DNA of 64,000 nt, from assembly GCA_963846635.1 (NCBI GenBank), contig CAWJXM010000007.1, forward strand, positions 1 to 64,000. Direction: 5' to 3'. Shown piece after piece: positions 28,306 to 37,815 of this stretch (its first letter is position 1; every line of letters starts with the position of its first letter). The notes below the pieces were generated by a model. It was not told the DNA's origin. It saw nothing but the letters and a program-made list of their open reading frames with translations, and made no database searches. The stretch is from AP-15 sp963846635. Its GTDB lineage: Bacteria > Pseudomonadota > Alphaproteobacteria > ATCC43930 > CGMCC-115725. Made by a program: the position numbers and the translations under genes.

Positions 28306-29452
28306 TTAATAGAGCGCGTGTTCGTCGCGCCTGATCGCCTCCGCCGTCACCGGGCCGCGCATGACGCGAAATATCCAGCCGGTGTAGAAAATGACGATCG
28401 GCAGGAAGACCAAGGTCGCGATCAGCATGATGAACAGGGTCGTCTGACTGCTCGAAGCGTCCCACACCGTCAGGCTGCTGCGCGGGTCGAGCGATGACGG
28501 CAGCAGGAACGGAAAGAGGCTGAAGCCTGCGGTCGCGATAATGCCGGCAACACCGCAACCGCTGGCGACAAAGGCGGCGAGCCGCCGTTCCGCCCGCAGC
28601 AGGAACCAGGCCAGCGCGGCGCCGAGATAGGCGAGTGTGGGTGCGGCGATCGTCGCGGGATAAGCGCGGTAATTCGCGAGCCAGGCGCCGGCGGTCTCTA
28701 CGACGCTCTTGTTCAGCGGGTTCGACGGTGCGGCCGGATCAATGCCGCCGCGAATGACATAGCCGTTAATGCCGTGAGCCAGCCACAAACCGGCCAGCGA
28801 AAACAGCACGATCACGGCGAGGGCGGCCCAGGATGCGGCCCATTGTGCGCGCCGCGCCAAGGCGCCCTCGGTTTTGTAGGCGAGCCAGGCGCCGCCATGC
28901 ATCGCCAGCATCGCAACGCTGACGATGCCGCACAGCAATGCCCAGGGATTGAGCAGCCCCAACAAACCGCCTTGGTAAGTGACGCGCAGCGTGTCGTCGA
29001 AGCGGAACGGCACGCCGAGGAACAGGTTGCCGAACGCAACCCCAAAGACCAGTGCCGGAACAACCCCCGAGACAAAGAACGCCCAGTCCCAGATCTTCCG
29101 CCAATTCGCGATCTTCAAGCTTGCTGCGAAAGGTAAAGGCGACCGGCCGCAATATCAGCGCCGCCAGCACCAGAAACATCGCCAGGTAAAACCCGGAAAA
29201 CGACACGGCGTAGAGCGGCGGCCATGCGGCGAACGCCGCACCCCCGCCGAGGATAAACCAGACTTGGTTGCCCTCCCAGACCGGGCCGATCGCGTTCAGC
29301 AGCATGCGCTTTTCGATGTCGGTCCGAGCGACAAAGGGCTGCAGCAGAGCGGCGCCGATGTCGAAACCGTCCGTGACCGCAAAACCGATCAGCAGCACGC
29401 CAAGAAACGCCCACCACACGAGGCGCAGGATTGCATAGTCGATCGGGATCAT
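28306..29452 (-). pseudogene. cydB: Cytochrome bd ubiquinol oxidase subunit II, frameshifted
   Basis: Integral membrane subunit II. N-terminal part: IDYAILRLVWWAFLGVLLIGFAVTDGFDIGAA..., GPVWEGNQVWFILGGGA, LRPVAFTFRSK. It breaks near 29119 and resumes in another frame at IANWRKIWDWAFFVSG...GVAFGNLFLG, then runs to the end. Seven surplus bases (CTTGAAG within AAGCTTGAAG) explain the break; without them 380 codons remain. GAGGAGG precedes ATG 29452, and cydA ends 12 bases upstream. Confidence 0.85.
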
Positions 29453-29463
29453 CGGCGTCCTCC

Positions 29464-31024
29464 TCAATCCTCGCCGGCCGCGGCGACGACCCGCCGCTGT
29501 CCAATGACGGCGGGCGCCTCGGGGCCGAGCCGTATGTATTTAACCATCAGGTACATCTCGACGATTGCGAGGGTGCTGTAGAACAGCACAAATCCGCTAA
29601 GGCTGAACCAGACGTTGCCAGCGGGCTCGTTAGAGGCGGCAAGAAACGTCGGGAGCACGCCGTCGATAATCCAAGGCTGCCGGCCATACTCGGCGACGAT
29701 CCACCCCAGTTCGGCGGCGAGCCAGGGCAAGGGGAGGCTCCATAATACCAGTCTGCAGGAACCAGCGCCGCTCGAGATCGCGCCGGCACGACAAATAAAA
29801 GGCGAATGCGAACAGCAGGATGAAATAGAAGCCAAAGCCGACCATAAAGCGGAACACCCAAAACAAGACCGGAACATCGGGCACGGTGCTCAGTGCCGCC
29901 TCTTGGATCTGGGCGTCGGTTGCGTTTTCGATATCCGGGCGGATGCGCTTCAACAATAGCGCATAACCGAGGTCACCGACCGCCGATTCCATCTGCGGCG
30001 GCACCGTCGTCGCCTGAGCCGCTCGCAGTTGCGAGAGCTCCTTATAGCCGACGAGACCGTTGCGGATGCGCTCTTCGGCTTCCGCCACAAGCTGATCGAT
30101 GCCGGCGATGGGCTGGTCGAGCGAGCGCGTGGCAATCAGACCCATCACCCACGGCACCCTGATCGCAAAATGGGTCGTGTGAGTTCTCAGATCGGGAAGG
30201 CCAAACAACGTGAAGCTCGCCGGCGGCGACTGGGTCTCCCACATCGCCTCGATCGCGGCGATTTTCATCTTTTGGTTGATGTCGACCATGTAACCGCTCT
30301 CGTCGCCAAGCACGACGACAGACAACGCGGAGGCGAGCCCAAAGCTCGCGGCGACCGTCATCGAGCGCCGGGCGAACGCCTTGTTCCGGCCGCGCAACAG
30401 GTAAAACGCGCTGACCGCCAATACGAACATCGAGCCGGTCACATAGCCGGCGCTGACCGTATGCACAAACTTTGCTTGGGCCACCGGATTGAACAGCACG
30501 TCATAGAACGAGGCGACTTCCATGCGCATCGTCGCCGGATTGAACCGGGCGCCGACCGGATACTGCATCCAGGCATTGGCGATCAGGATCCACAGAGCGG
30601 AAAGGTTGCTGCCGATCGCGACGAGCCAAGTCACGACTAAATGGCCGACCCGGCTCAACCGGTCCCAACCAAAGAAAAACAGACCGATAAAGCTCGCTTC
30701 GAGAAAAAATGCCATCAGGCCTTCGATCGCGAGCGGGGCGCCAAAGATGTCGCCCACGTAATGCGCATAATAGGCCCAGTTGGTGCCAAACTGGAATTCC
30801 ATCGTAATCCCGGTGGCAACCCCCATCGCAAAGTTGATGCCGAATAAAATACCCCAGAACTTGGTCATTTCGCGCCAGATCGCGCGGCCGGTCATGACAT
30901 AGACTGTCTCCATGATGGCGATCAGCAGCGACAGCCCGAGCGTCAACGGCACGAACAGAAAGTGATAAAGGGCGGTCAGCGCGAACTGCAGGCGCGACAG
31001 GTCGACGACATCGATGGACGGCAT
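29464..31024 (-). pseudogene. cydA: Cytochrome bd ubiquinol oxidase subunit I, frameshifted near the C-terminus
   Basis: Haem-bearing subunit of the bd quinol:O2 oxidoreductase (519 aa if repaired). Family blocks include RLQFALTALYHFLFVPLTLGL (haem ligand His), ITMEFQFGTNWAYY (GTNW), YVTGSMFVLAVSA, and quinol-binding loop segments around EAMWETQ. The frame breaks near 29750 (DLERRWFL), and the C-terminal helix region (LVLWSLPLPWLAAELGWIVAEYGRQPWII..., last transmembrane segment) continues in the next frame to 29464. One extra base over 520 codons. Lies one base after the cydP stop. Confidence 0.88.
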
Positions 31025-31025
31025 G

Positions 31026-31226
31026 TCAATGCTTTCCCTGGGTTTGCGCCGGCTGACCGAAGAGCGCTGCGATCTGGGCGGGGGTAACCTGGGCGCGATG
31101 GCCCGGCCCGAAGAACACGACGTACAAAACGGCAAGCGCGAGCATCTTGAACAGTAGCGCCCAGGCAATCTCTCGGCGCAGCCCGTGACTGCGCGATGCG
31201 GTCGAGAAAGTACGGTTGAAGGCCAT
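31026..31226 (-). CDS. cydP: Cytochrome oxidase putative small subunit CydP
   Basis: Short membrane protein with an N-terminal basic region (RREIAWALLFKMLALAVLYVVFFG: one transmembrane helix) and the GHRAQVTPAQIAALFG tail characteristic of CydP, which precedes cydA in many proteobacteria. ATG at 31226 is chosen; a TTG six codons upstream is possible. First gene of cydPABX, with an FNR-like box about 95 bases upstream. Confidence 0.75.
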   Translation of the reverse strand: MAFNRTFSTASRSHGLRREIAWALLFKMLALAVLYVVFFGPGHRAQVTPAQIAALFGQPAQTQGKH

Positions 31227-31318
31227 CCGGCAGATCCACGGCAATAAACGCGAAAAGCACCCGGTTCCGCGACACGGAACGACGGGGCTATTCAGACGCC
31301 ATGGGTGCCGTCGTGACT

Positions 31319-31332
31319 TTGATCCAGATCAA
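31319..31332 (-). promoter_or_regulatory. FNR/FixK box upstream of cydPABX
   Basis: TTGATCCAGATCAA, a full match to the TTGAT-N4-ATCAA consensus and almost perfectly palindromic. It lies 93 bases upstream of the cydP start, the only operon reading away from this gap on this side. The rest of 31227-31461 holds no gene. Confidence 0.85.
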
Positions 31333-31461
31333 ATAAAATCGTGATGACGACGGCGAAATCAGCGCCGCTGTGGCAAGCGGTCTGTTCAGGGCCTTGGCCT
31401 TGCCGCGGATCATTTTTCACCTTTCGGGCGGCAGCCGCCGCCTCGCCGCCCGGAGCACCGG

Positions 31462-31887
31462 TTATAGGCGCTCCCACAGACCGGTTTCCTCGTTGAGCCG
31501 GTCGAGTTCGAGACCGCTGAAATCGAACCTTGACACAATGCCGACCATCTTGCCGTCCTCAACGACCGGAACGTGACGGTAGCGCCCATCTTCCATAAGC
31601 CGTAACGCCTCGATCGCCGTCATGTGCGGCGGTATCGAGGTCGGTTCGCGTGTCATCACCTCGTCGAGCCTGGTGCGGGCAGCGCTTTTGCCTTCGGCCA
31701 GCACGCGGTGGACCGCGTCCCGGCCGGTGAAGATGCCGAGAAGGCGATTGTCGTCCTCGGCTACGACCAGCACCGCACCGACGCGGCGATCGCGCATCCG
31801 ACGGCACGCCTCGCGTACCGAAGCGGTTGGCGGCAGCATCAACGGATCCTGATGTCGCACGAGATCTGCCATTTTGCGCATCGTCAT
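31462..31887 (-). CDS. CBS-domain protein (paired CBS)
   Basis: A 141-residue protein made of one Bateman module. CBS1: MADLVRHQDPLMLPPTASVREACRRM...VGAVLVV...LLGIFTGRD. CBS2: LDEVMTREPTSIPPHMTAIEALRLM...RHVPVVEDGKMVGIVSRFD. Such proteins sense adenosyl ligands. The start lies at one of two ATGs, 31887 or 31881; GGAGG is best spaced for the latter. A near-consensus FNR box is about 160 bases upstream, suggesting co-regulation with cydPABX. Confidence 0.85.
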   Translation of the reverse strand: MTMRKMADLVRHQDPLMLPPTASVREACRRMRDRRVGAVLVVAEDDNRLLGIFTGRDAVHRVLAEGKSAARTRLDEVMTREPTSIPPHMTAIEALRLMEDGRYRHVPVVEDGKMVGIVSRFDFSGLELDRLNEETGLWERL

Positions 31888-32045
31888 CGCCTCCGTCGGG
31901 AACGAGGCTGGTCGCCCTGGTCTTGTTGTTGCTCCCTGCCCTCGGCATAAGCACCGATCGATGAACAAACGCGACAACGCGTCATCGGCCCTCCCTCCCT
32001 CCTACTCTGGAAAGTGAACATGGCGTGTCGAGCAGGGTTCGTCGC

Positions 32046-32059
32046 ATGATCTGGATCAA
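32046..32059 (-). promoter_or_regulatory. FNR/FixK-like box upstream of the CBS-domain gene
   Basis: On the minus strand TTGATCCAGATCAT, one mismatch from the palindromic box before cydP. Located between the CBS gene (start 31887) and the end of the next CBS gene (32253). Confidence 0.65.
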
Positions 32060-32252
32060 TTCGACCCACCGTTGGGTTGGTTTGCGGCGCGCCCCTCTGG
32101 CACCGAGTCCGTCTACAAGATCTACGCCGAGAGCTTCAAGGACGAGGTTCATCTCGCCCGCATCGTCCGCGAAGCCCGGGTCGAACGTAGCGAACGCGCT
32201 CGCCTCGTAAGGGCGTGTCTCACTCGGACTGCCGCAAATCCGCGCTGAACTT

Positions 32253-33270
32253 TTATTCGCCCCAGACGAGGAACAGCCCGACATCGCCCGGCATGCCACC
32301 GGGGTAATCCAGGACCCGGGCGCCCAACCGAAACCCGTTGGGTCTCAGCTCGTGTTCCCAGCGCAGATACAATTCGGCAGCCTCGCCGCGCAAGGTGGTT
32401 GGCCAATTCGGCTCCATCGCGTTGATCGCCCGCCCGCGGTCGCTGCACAGCTGCGATGGAAAGCGCAGCAGCATCAACTCGGTTTGCCCGCGTTCGGCGG
32501 CCTGACGAGCGTTGTGCAGCATCGCCTGCCATGTTTCGTCGCCAATATGATGATCGATCAGCTCCTTGACCGCTTGCTGCCGGCGTTCGGCCGCGGCCCG
32601 GCGCTCCGCTTCGCGGTGCTGCACTTCGCCGCGCTGGTGATCGCGCACCAGGGCACGAAGATCCTCGGCTGGCAGGCGGGTCTCCCCGGCCACGGCCGGC
32701 GCACTGGTGGGGGGACCGTGATCGGCCGCGCCGCTCTGCCGATGCGCTTGATACGCGCGATCGACCCATGCAAAAAACCCGCCGCCATTCGTCTGCGATC
32801 GCGGTTGGGCCGAGCTCAGCTTCGCATCCGCCAGGGCCCGCAACAGGTCGGCGCGGCTGACAATTCCGACCATATGGCCGTCGCGCACGATCGGCACGCG
32901 CTTGATGCGATGGGCTGCGAGAAGACGCGCGATCTCTGCGATATCGGCATCTTCGCCGATCGAAACGATCGGCGACAGTCATAACGTCGCGGGCGCTGCG
33001 CTGCCGGGCCCGCAATTGGCCGAGGAATTCGGAGGAAAGGCTCTCGCCCTCGGCAAGCATCGCCAGCCACCAGTCGCGCCTTGCGGCCCGATCCGCACCG
33101 TTGCGGCCGATCAGGTCGCCCTCGCTGACCATGCCGATCGGCGCCCCGCTCGCATCGACCACCGGAACCGCGCTGATGCCATTGTCGAGCAAAAGCTTGG
33201 CAATCTCGTGGATTGGTGTGTCAGGGGTGACCGAAACCACCCGGGTTGTCATCACATCGCGTGCATTCAT
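32253..33270 (-). pseudogene. CBS-domain protein with C-terminal extension, frameshifted
   Basis: N-terminal CBS1: MNARDVMTTRVVSVTPDTPIHEIAKLLLDNGISAVPVVD...GMVSEGDLIGR. CBS2 begins ARDVMT, then the frame shifts near 32978 (one extra base), and continues SPIVSIGEDADIAEIARLL...VPIVRDGHMVGIVSRADLL. The C-terminal about 140 residues (ELIDHHIGDETWQAML, LMLLRFPSQLCSDRGRAIN..., LDYPGGMPGDVGLFLVWGE) recur after CBS pairs in alphaproteobacterial stress proteins. 339 codons plus one base. Start ATG 33270. Confidence 0.8.
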
Positions 33271-33460
33271 GCGTTTATCCGTCGCTGAGCATCGGTTAGA
33301 GAGCCTAACAACTGGCGGGGCGAACCGGGTTCGAGATTGAGTACACAATCGACCGAGCCGAACCTTGCTCTGCCTCGACAGCTCGCCCTTGAGCCGAGTT
33401 AGGGGCTGAGGCGAGATCAGTTTTCGCGCCCCGAGTAGCACGGACAAGAGCAAACTATGA

Positions 33461-33474
33461 ATGATCTGGATCAA
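33461..33474 (+). promoter_or_regulatory. FNR/FixK-like box between divergent CBS and HPF genes
   Basis: ATGATCTGGATCAA, identical to the box at 32046-32059 in this orientation. It lies 155 bases before the hibernation factor start and 191 bases before the CBS start. The 33271-33628 gap contains no gene; this is its only recognisable signal. Confidence 0.65.
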
Positions 33475-33628
33475 TGCCCGCCGCGAGATTCGGGTGCTTT
33501 AGTGTCCATGGATTGCGAAGTGAGCCGGGTCTGCCATCGCTACGTGAAAACTCGGCTATGCCGGGGCTTTGGCGCGCCTCCGGGTGTTTGCAACAAGACA
33601 AACCGCCTCGCTCCGGAAAGGAGAGTAA

Positions 33629-34216
33629 ATGCAGGTTCCGCTTCAAATCACGTTTCGCCACATGCCCAGCTCGGAGTTGCTCTCAGCGCTGATCCGCGAA
33701 CGAGCCGAGGAGCTCGAGCGCTACTACGACAGGATCATCTCCTGTCGGGTCGCTGTCGAACTCCAGCACGCGAGACATCATAAGGGAAATCTGTTCCGGG
33801 TTCGGATCGACCTCACTGTCCCCGGAAAGGAGATCGTCGTTGGGTATGACCCTGCTGATCATGCGCACGAGGACGCCTATGTCGCAGCGCGCGATGCGTT
33901 CGATGCGATACGACGGCTGCTCGAAGATTATGTCCGCGAGCGGCGCGGTGAGGTGAAGCTGCATGCCGTCCCCGACCATGGCCGGATCGTGCGTCTGATC
34001 GCCGAGCAGGATTACGGCTTTATCGCGACCCCAGACGGCAGCGAGATCTATTTCCACCGCAACAGCGTCGCCAATGACGGGTTTGGGAAGCTTGCGGTGG
34101 GCGATGAGGTGCGCTTCGTGATGCAGGATACGGAGAGCGCCCGCGGTCCGCAGGCAAGCACGGTCGTTCCGCTCGGCAAGCGCCATCTCCCGCCGACGGA
34201 AGCGGTTCGCCGCTGA
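33629..34216 (+). CDS. HPF/RaiA ribosome-associated domain fused to cold-shock domain
   Basis: 195 aa. Residues about 1-110 have the HPF/YfiA fold: VPLQITFRHMPSSELLSALIRERAEELERYYDRI, then FRVRIDLTVPGKEIVVG and YVAARDAFDAIRRLLEDY. Residues about 120-190 are a cold-shock domain (GRIVRLIAEQDYGFIATPDG.EIYFHRNSV, RNP motifs, GDEVRFVMQDTESARGPQA). It should bind the 30S decoding region and silence ribosomes under stress. AAAGGAGAG precedes the ATG. Downstream gene follows by 31 bases, probably the same operon. Confidence 0.87.
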   Translation: MQVPLQITFRHMPSSELLSALIRERAEELERYYDRIISCRVAVELQHARHHKGNLFRVRIDLTVPGKEIVVGYDPADHAHEDAYVAARDAFDAIRRLLEDYVRERRGEVKLHAVPDHGRIVRLIAEQDYGFIATPDGSEIYFHRNSVANDGFGKLAVGDEVRFVMQDTESARGPQASTVVPLGKRHLPPTEAVRR

Positions 34217-34247
34217 TCCTTGCCAAATTGCGATAGGAGGTGCCGTG

Positions 34248-34559
34248 ATGCCACAGCGTTCACGACCGGCAACCGCTGCCGAGGTGATTAAAATCGTCGG
34301 GCCGCTCGATGACGCGGTGGTGATGCGGATCGTTGCGACGGAGGCCACCGCGGCCGAAGTGCTCGAAGCATTCACCTGGGCGGCGGCAGACGATCAGATC
34401 GGCACCGAACTCGAACGGGCCCCGCGGGGGGCAGTCGCGCGGGTCTATGAAATCCTAAAGCAGGAGGAACTGGACTCGCGACGACAACGGCTGATTTCGC
34501 AGGCCCCAACGGAATCGATCACTGGATTATTCTGGGGATTGCCTTCCCGCGCTCGATAA
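34248..34559 (+). CDS. Small hypothetical protein downstream of the hibernation factor
   Basis: 103 residues beginning MPQRSRPATAAEVIKIVGPLD, with a helical ATAAEVLEAFTWAAADDQIG segment. No family is recognised with confidence; similar small ORFs accompany stress genes. AGGAGG at 34235-34240 is correctly spaced for ATG 34248, and it is likely co-transcribed with the preceding gene. Confidence 0.65.
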   Translation: MPQRSRPATAAEVIKIVGPLDDAVVMRIVATEATAAEVLEAFTWAAADDQIGTELERAPRGAVARVYEILKQEELDSRRQRLISQAPTESITGLFWGLPSRAR

Positions 34560-34753
34560 AATGTTCACAGAATATGAAATGACGCAGGGGCGGCTCTCTT
34601 CGGATTCGATCAAATCGGCCGCCGTTTGGCTTTATGCCGCCCCATCTCGGCCCGAGCGAGGAAATCGCGCAGCACACGGCTGTTCCCGAACGCGACGGGC
34701 ACTGACTGCGAGGCCGGCGACAAAACCCGACCTGTGTCGGGGCGGACCCGTCG

Positions 34754-35497
34754 TCATCGCGGGGGATACATCGGGCCGCGTACCACCGGATTGGCCGGGT
34801 CCGGGGTGAAGATGCTGGCAAGCAGCACCGCCAGGACGCCGGTCAAAAAGATGCCGTCGAAAGTGCCGGCGCCGCCGATCGACGCCACCGGTGCGCCGAG
34901 TCCTTGCACCTTGTCCAGATTGAGCAGGTCGGCGCCGACCAAACAGCCGATCGAGCCGCCGATATAGGCGATCGGCGGCGCTTTCCGCCTGGAAAGGATC
35001 AGTGCCACTGCCGCTGTCGTCAACGGCGGTACGAAGACCGGGAGAGCGATGCCGAGCCCCGGAACGGGTCGGGCGAGCCAATGGCATACTCCGGCCACGA
35101 CGGCGATTGCAATCGGTGCCCGAAACCACAGCCGATACCGAAAAAACAAATAGAGTGATAGCAGACCCGGGATCACCGCACCGCCGACATTGACAGCAAT
35201 GATCGTCCCCGGCCAATCCCGCACCATTGGGATCACGTAATCCATGCCGAAAAAAGAAATGATCTGGCCGGTGACGATCTGCCGGGCGGGATATTGCGCA
35301 ACCGGGATATTGAAATAGCTCCCGGCCAGTGAGGCCAGCAGCAAGATCAGTGCTGCTGTCGAGCTGAGGCCGATACGCATCGAGGCGAAGCGGAAGGCCC
35401 GCACCTCGATCCACACGACGACGATAAACCAGACGACCGCCAGTGCAGAAAAGTGCCGCAGTCCGAGCGGAAGATATTGGAGCCTGTTGAAATCCAT
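34754..35497 (-). CDS. DUF1614 integral membrane protein
   Basis: About 247 residues with seven or more hydrophobic segments: HFSALAVVWFIVVVW, STAALILLLASLAGSYFNIP, VIAVNVGG-type loop (here IIAVNVGGAVIPGLLSLYLF), IAIAVVAGVCHWLARPVPG, and the C-terminal signature GGAGTFDGIFLTGVLAVLLAS. All typical for DUF1614. Function unknown. Start ATG 35497. Confidence 0.8.
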   Translation of the reverse strand: MDFNRLQYLPLGLRHFSALAVVWFIVVVWIEVRAFRFASMRIGLSSTAALILLLASLAGSYFNIPVAQYPARQIVTGQIISFFGMDYVIPMVRDWPGTIIAVNVGGAVIPGLLSLYLFFRYRLWFRAPIAIAVVAGVCHWLARPVPGLGIALPVFVPPLTTAAVALILSRRKAPPIAYIGGSIGCLVGADLLNLDKVQGLGAPVASIGGAGTFDGIFLTGVLAVLLASIFTPDPANPVVRGPMYPPR

Positions 35498-35741
35498 CCT
35501 GCGCCAACCTGATCGGAGGCACGCTATGCGCGCGGTATCCGTCGGCACCGATCGCCGATGGACAAATTCGATTGCAGCTACCTCCGCTCTGAGAACGCCG
35601 CCGATCGATTCGCGATCCGATCGAGTCAACCGGCGCCCGGTTTTCACGCGCAAAGGCAGTTCGAATTGGACGGCGGGATCGGCGGGGCCGCGATATGCTT
35701 AACCCTAATGCACTGAACTGCGACAAGGGGGAGACGCCGCT

Positions 35742-36818
35742 GTGGAACCGCTCTATTTTGGAACGGAGCAGGTCACCCAAGAAGACCGCGCCTATCGCGG
35801 ATCGCGCTATTCGGAAGTGCGCGACGCGGTATTCGCCAATCCCTACCGGAGGGTATGGGGTGGCACCGGCGAGCCGGCTTGGCCGGCATATCGTGTCACC
35901 TTGGCGAGCGTGCTGCGCGGTGCTGTGCGCCGGCAAATTCCGTATTTCTTTCGGCAGGCAGTTGCGCGCGCCGTCGACTCGCGGGCCGATTTGCGCTGGG
36001 GTCGGGACAGCAAAGGCTTTCGCCGGCTGCTGCATCCGAATGGTATCTGCCTAACCGGGGTTTGGGAGATTTCCGAAGAGACGCAATATTCCGGGTATTT
36101 CCGCAATCGCAGCCGCGCATTGCTGATCGGACGCTACTCGACTTGCTGTAACGCCACCCGGCGCGGATATGAGCGGTCGTTGTCGCTGGTCGGCAAATTG
36201 TTTCCGACAACAGACCCGGATCATGCCGAACCATTGCGCACGGCAAACTTCATTACACAGCAGGATATCGGCGGGGATCGCACCGATTTCATCAATGACG
36301 CAGTTCTGCTGAATGCACCCAACACCACCGCCTGGCGGCGTGGCTCCGGTGCGCCGGTACTGCTGGTGACTGGGATCGTGTTCGGCCAGGTCGACAAAAA
36401 CCCGACCATTCGGCAACTCTATCAGATTGCCGAACTCGGCAAGTCAGAAGACGAACCGACCCGAACGCCAAAGTTCATGCGGCTCGTTGTCGACCCCCGT
36501 CAGCCGCGGATCGCGGGTGAGGATTTAGATTTTCGCGACGAGATCATGGCTCAGATATTCGATCGCGGCGATCCCGTTGCAAAACGCAGCCTGACCTTCT
36601 TGATCGAAGTAACCGAGCATGGCGAAACGCGCGGCCCCGACTTTTTCCAGCGGCGAACGTTTCGCGATTGGACCCGGATCGGAAGCATCACATTCGACAA
36701 CGCGATCGCATCTTATAACGGCGACTTCGTCCTTCACTTCACCCATCCGACTTGGCGGGACGACCCGGATGATCCGGCGACGGCGACCCGCGTCAATGAG
36801 CACAAGGTGAGGCGATAG
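35742..36818 (+). CDS. Catalase-related family protein
   Basis: 358-residue protein with weak resemblance to haem catalase-related proteins, which lack parts of classical catalases: RLLHPNGICLTGVWEI, YSGYFRNRSRALLIGRYSTCC, SLSLVGKLFPTTDP, TANFITQQDIGG. Start is GTG 35742 with AAGGGGGAG well placed. Peroxidase or allene-oxide-type chemistry is only an inference; the canonical catalytic His could not be identified. Confidence 0.65.
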   Translation: MEPLYFGTEQVTQEDRAYRGSRYSEVRDAVFANPYRRVWGGTGEPAWPAYRVTLASVLRGAVRRQIPYFFRQAVARAVDSRADLRWGRDSKGFRRLLHPNGICLTGVWEISEETQYSGYFRNRSRALLIGRYSTCCNATRRGYERSLSLVGKLFPTTDPDHAEPLRTANFITQQDIGGDRTDFINDAVLLNAPNTTAWRRGSGAPVLLVTGIVFGQVDKNPTIRQLYQIAELGKSEDEPTRTPKFMRLVVDPRQPRIAGEDLDFRDEIMAQIFDRGDPVAKRSLTFLIEVTEHGETRGPDFFQRRTFRDWTRIGSITFDNAIASYNGDFVLHFTHPTWRDDPDDPATATRVNEHKVRR

Positions 36819-36863
36819 CGAATGTTGCCGGCACCGCCGGCGCGTCTTCCGGCTGAACCGAGA

Positions 36864-37802
36864 TCAGGCAAAAGCGCGTCTGAAGGCGGCCCAGACCTGA
36901 CGCTGCGCGTTCATCGCATCGTCGACGACCGGGACCATGCCGAGAAAGCCATGAATCATACCCGGGTATTCGCGGTATTCGACCGGCACGCCGGCAGCTC
37001 GCAACGATTCGGCATAGCTCTCACCGTCGTCGTGCAGCACGTCGCACTCGGCGGTGATCACGATCGCCGGAGCGACGCCGGCGAGGTTCGGTGCCCGCAA
37101 CGGCGAGGCGCGCCAATCCTCGGCATCGGTGGGCGAGCGCAAATAATGCCGGGCGAACCACGCCATCGCCTCGCGCGTCAAAACGCCGTAGCCTCGCTCA
37201 TATTTCTCGTAGCTGGCACCGGCCAAGATGTAGTCGCCGACCGGATAGACGAGCGACTGCAAGCGAAGTTTCGGTCCTCCGGCATCGCGCGCCATCAACG
37301 CCACAACGGCAGCGAGGTTGGCGCCGGCGCTGTCGCCGTGTACGCCGAGCCGGTCCGGGTCAGCGCCGAGACTCTCGGCATTGGCGTGAAGCCATTTGAG
37401 TGCGGCGAACGAGTCATCGACCGCCGCCGGGAATTTGTGCTCCGGCCCCATCCGGTAATCGACCGAAGCGACCACCGCTCCGACCCCCGCGCACAAATTG
37501 CGGGCGACGAGGTCATGAGTGTCGAGGCTGCCGATGACATGCCCACCGCCGTGAAAATAGGCGATCGCGGGAACCGGCGCCGGGGCATCGGGCCAATAGA
37601 GGCGGAGCCGGATGTCGCCGCCAGGCCCCAAAATCGGCCGCTCCTCGATACGGGCGACCGGCAACGGTTCGGCCTTGCGCGCCCGCGCTGTCGCTTCCAT
37701 CTGGGCGCGCGCCTCGTCAGGGGTCATCTCCTCGATCGGCCGCAACTGCGCCTTTGCCATCGCCTCGAGAACTTGGACGATCTGCGGGTGCAAGTTCGGC
37801 AT
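36864..37802 (-). CDS. Alpha/beta hydrolase, HSL/GDXG type
   Basis: 312-residue esterase/lipase. Oxyanion-hole HGGGHVIGS (about 83-91), nucleophile elbow GDSAGANLAAV (Ser about 157), catalytic Asp in AECDVLHDDGE (about 253) and His in GMIHGFLGMVP (about 284). Substrate unknown. It follows the flavin-dependent oxidoreductase gene by 13 bases on the same strand and is likely co-transcribed. Confidence 0.88.
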   Translation of the reverse strand: MPNLHPQIVQVLEAMAKAQLRPIEEMTPDEARAQMEATARARKAEPLPVARIEERPILGPGGDIRLRLYWPDAPAPVPAIAYFHGGGHVIGSLDTHDLVARNLCAGVGAVVASVDYRMGPEHKFPAAVDDSFAALKWLHANAESLGADPDRLGVHGDSAGANLAAVVALMARDAGGPKLRLQSLVYPVGDYILAGASYEKYERGYGVLTREAMAWFARHYLRSPTDAEDWRASPLRAPNLAGVAPAIVITAECDVLHDDGESYAESLRAAGVPVEYREYPGMIHGFLGMVPVVDDAMNAQRQVWAAFRRAFA

Positions 37803-37815
37803 CGTCGTCTGCTCC

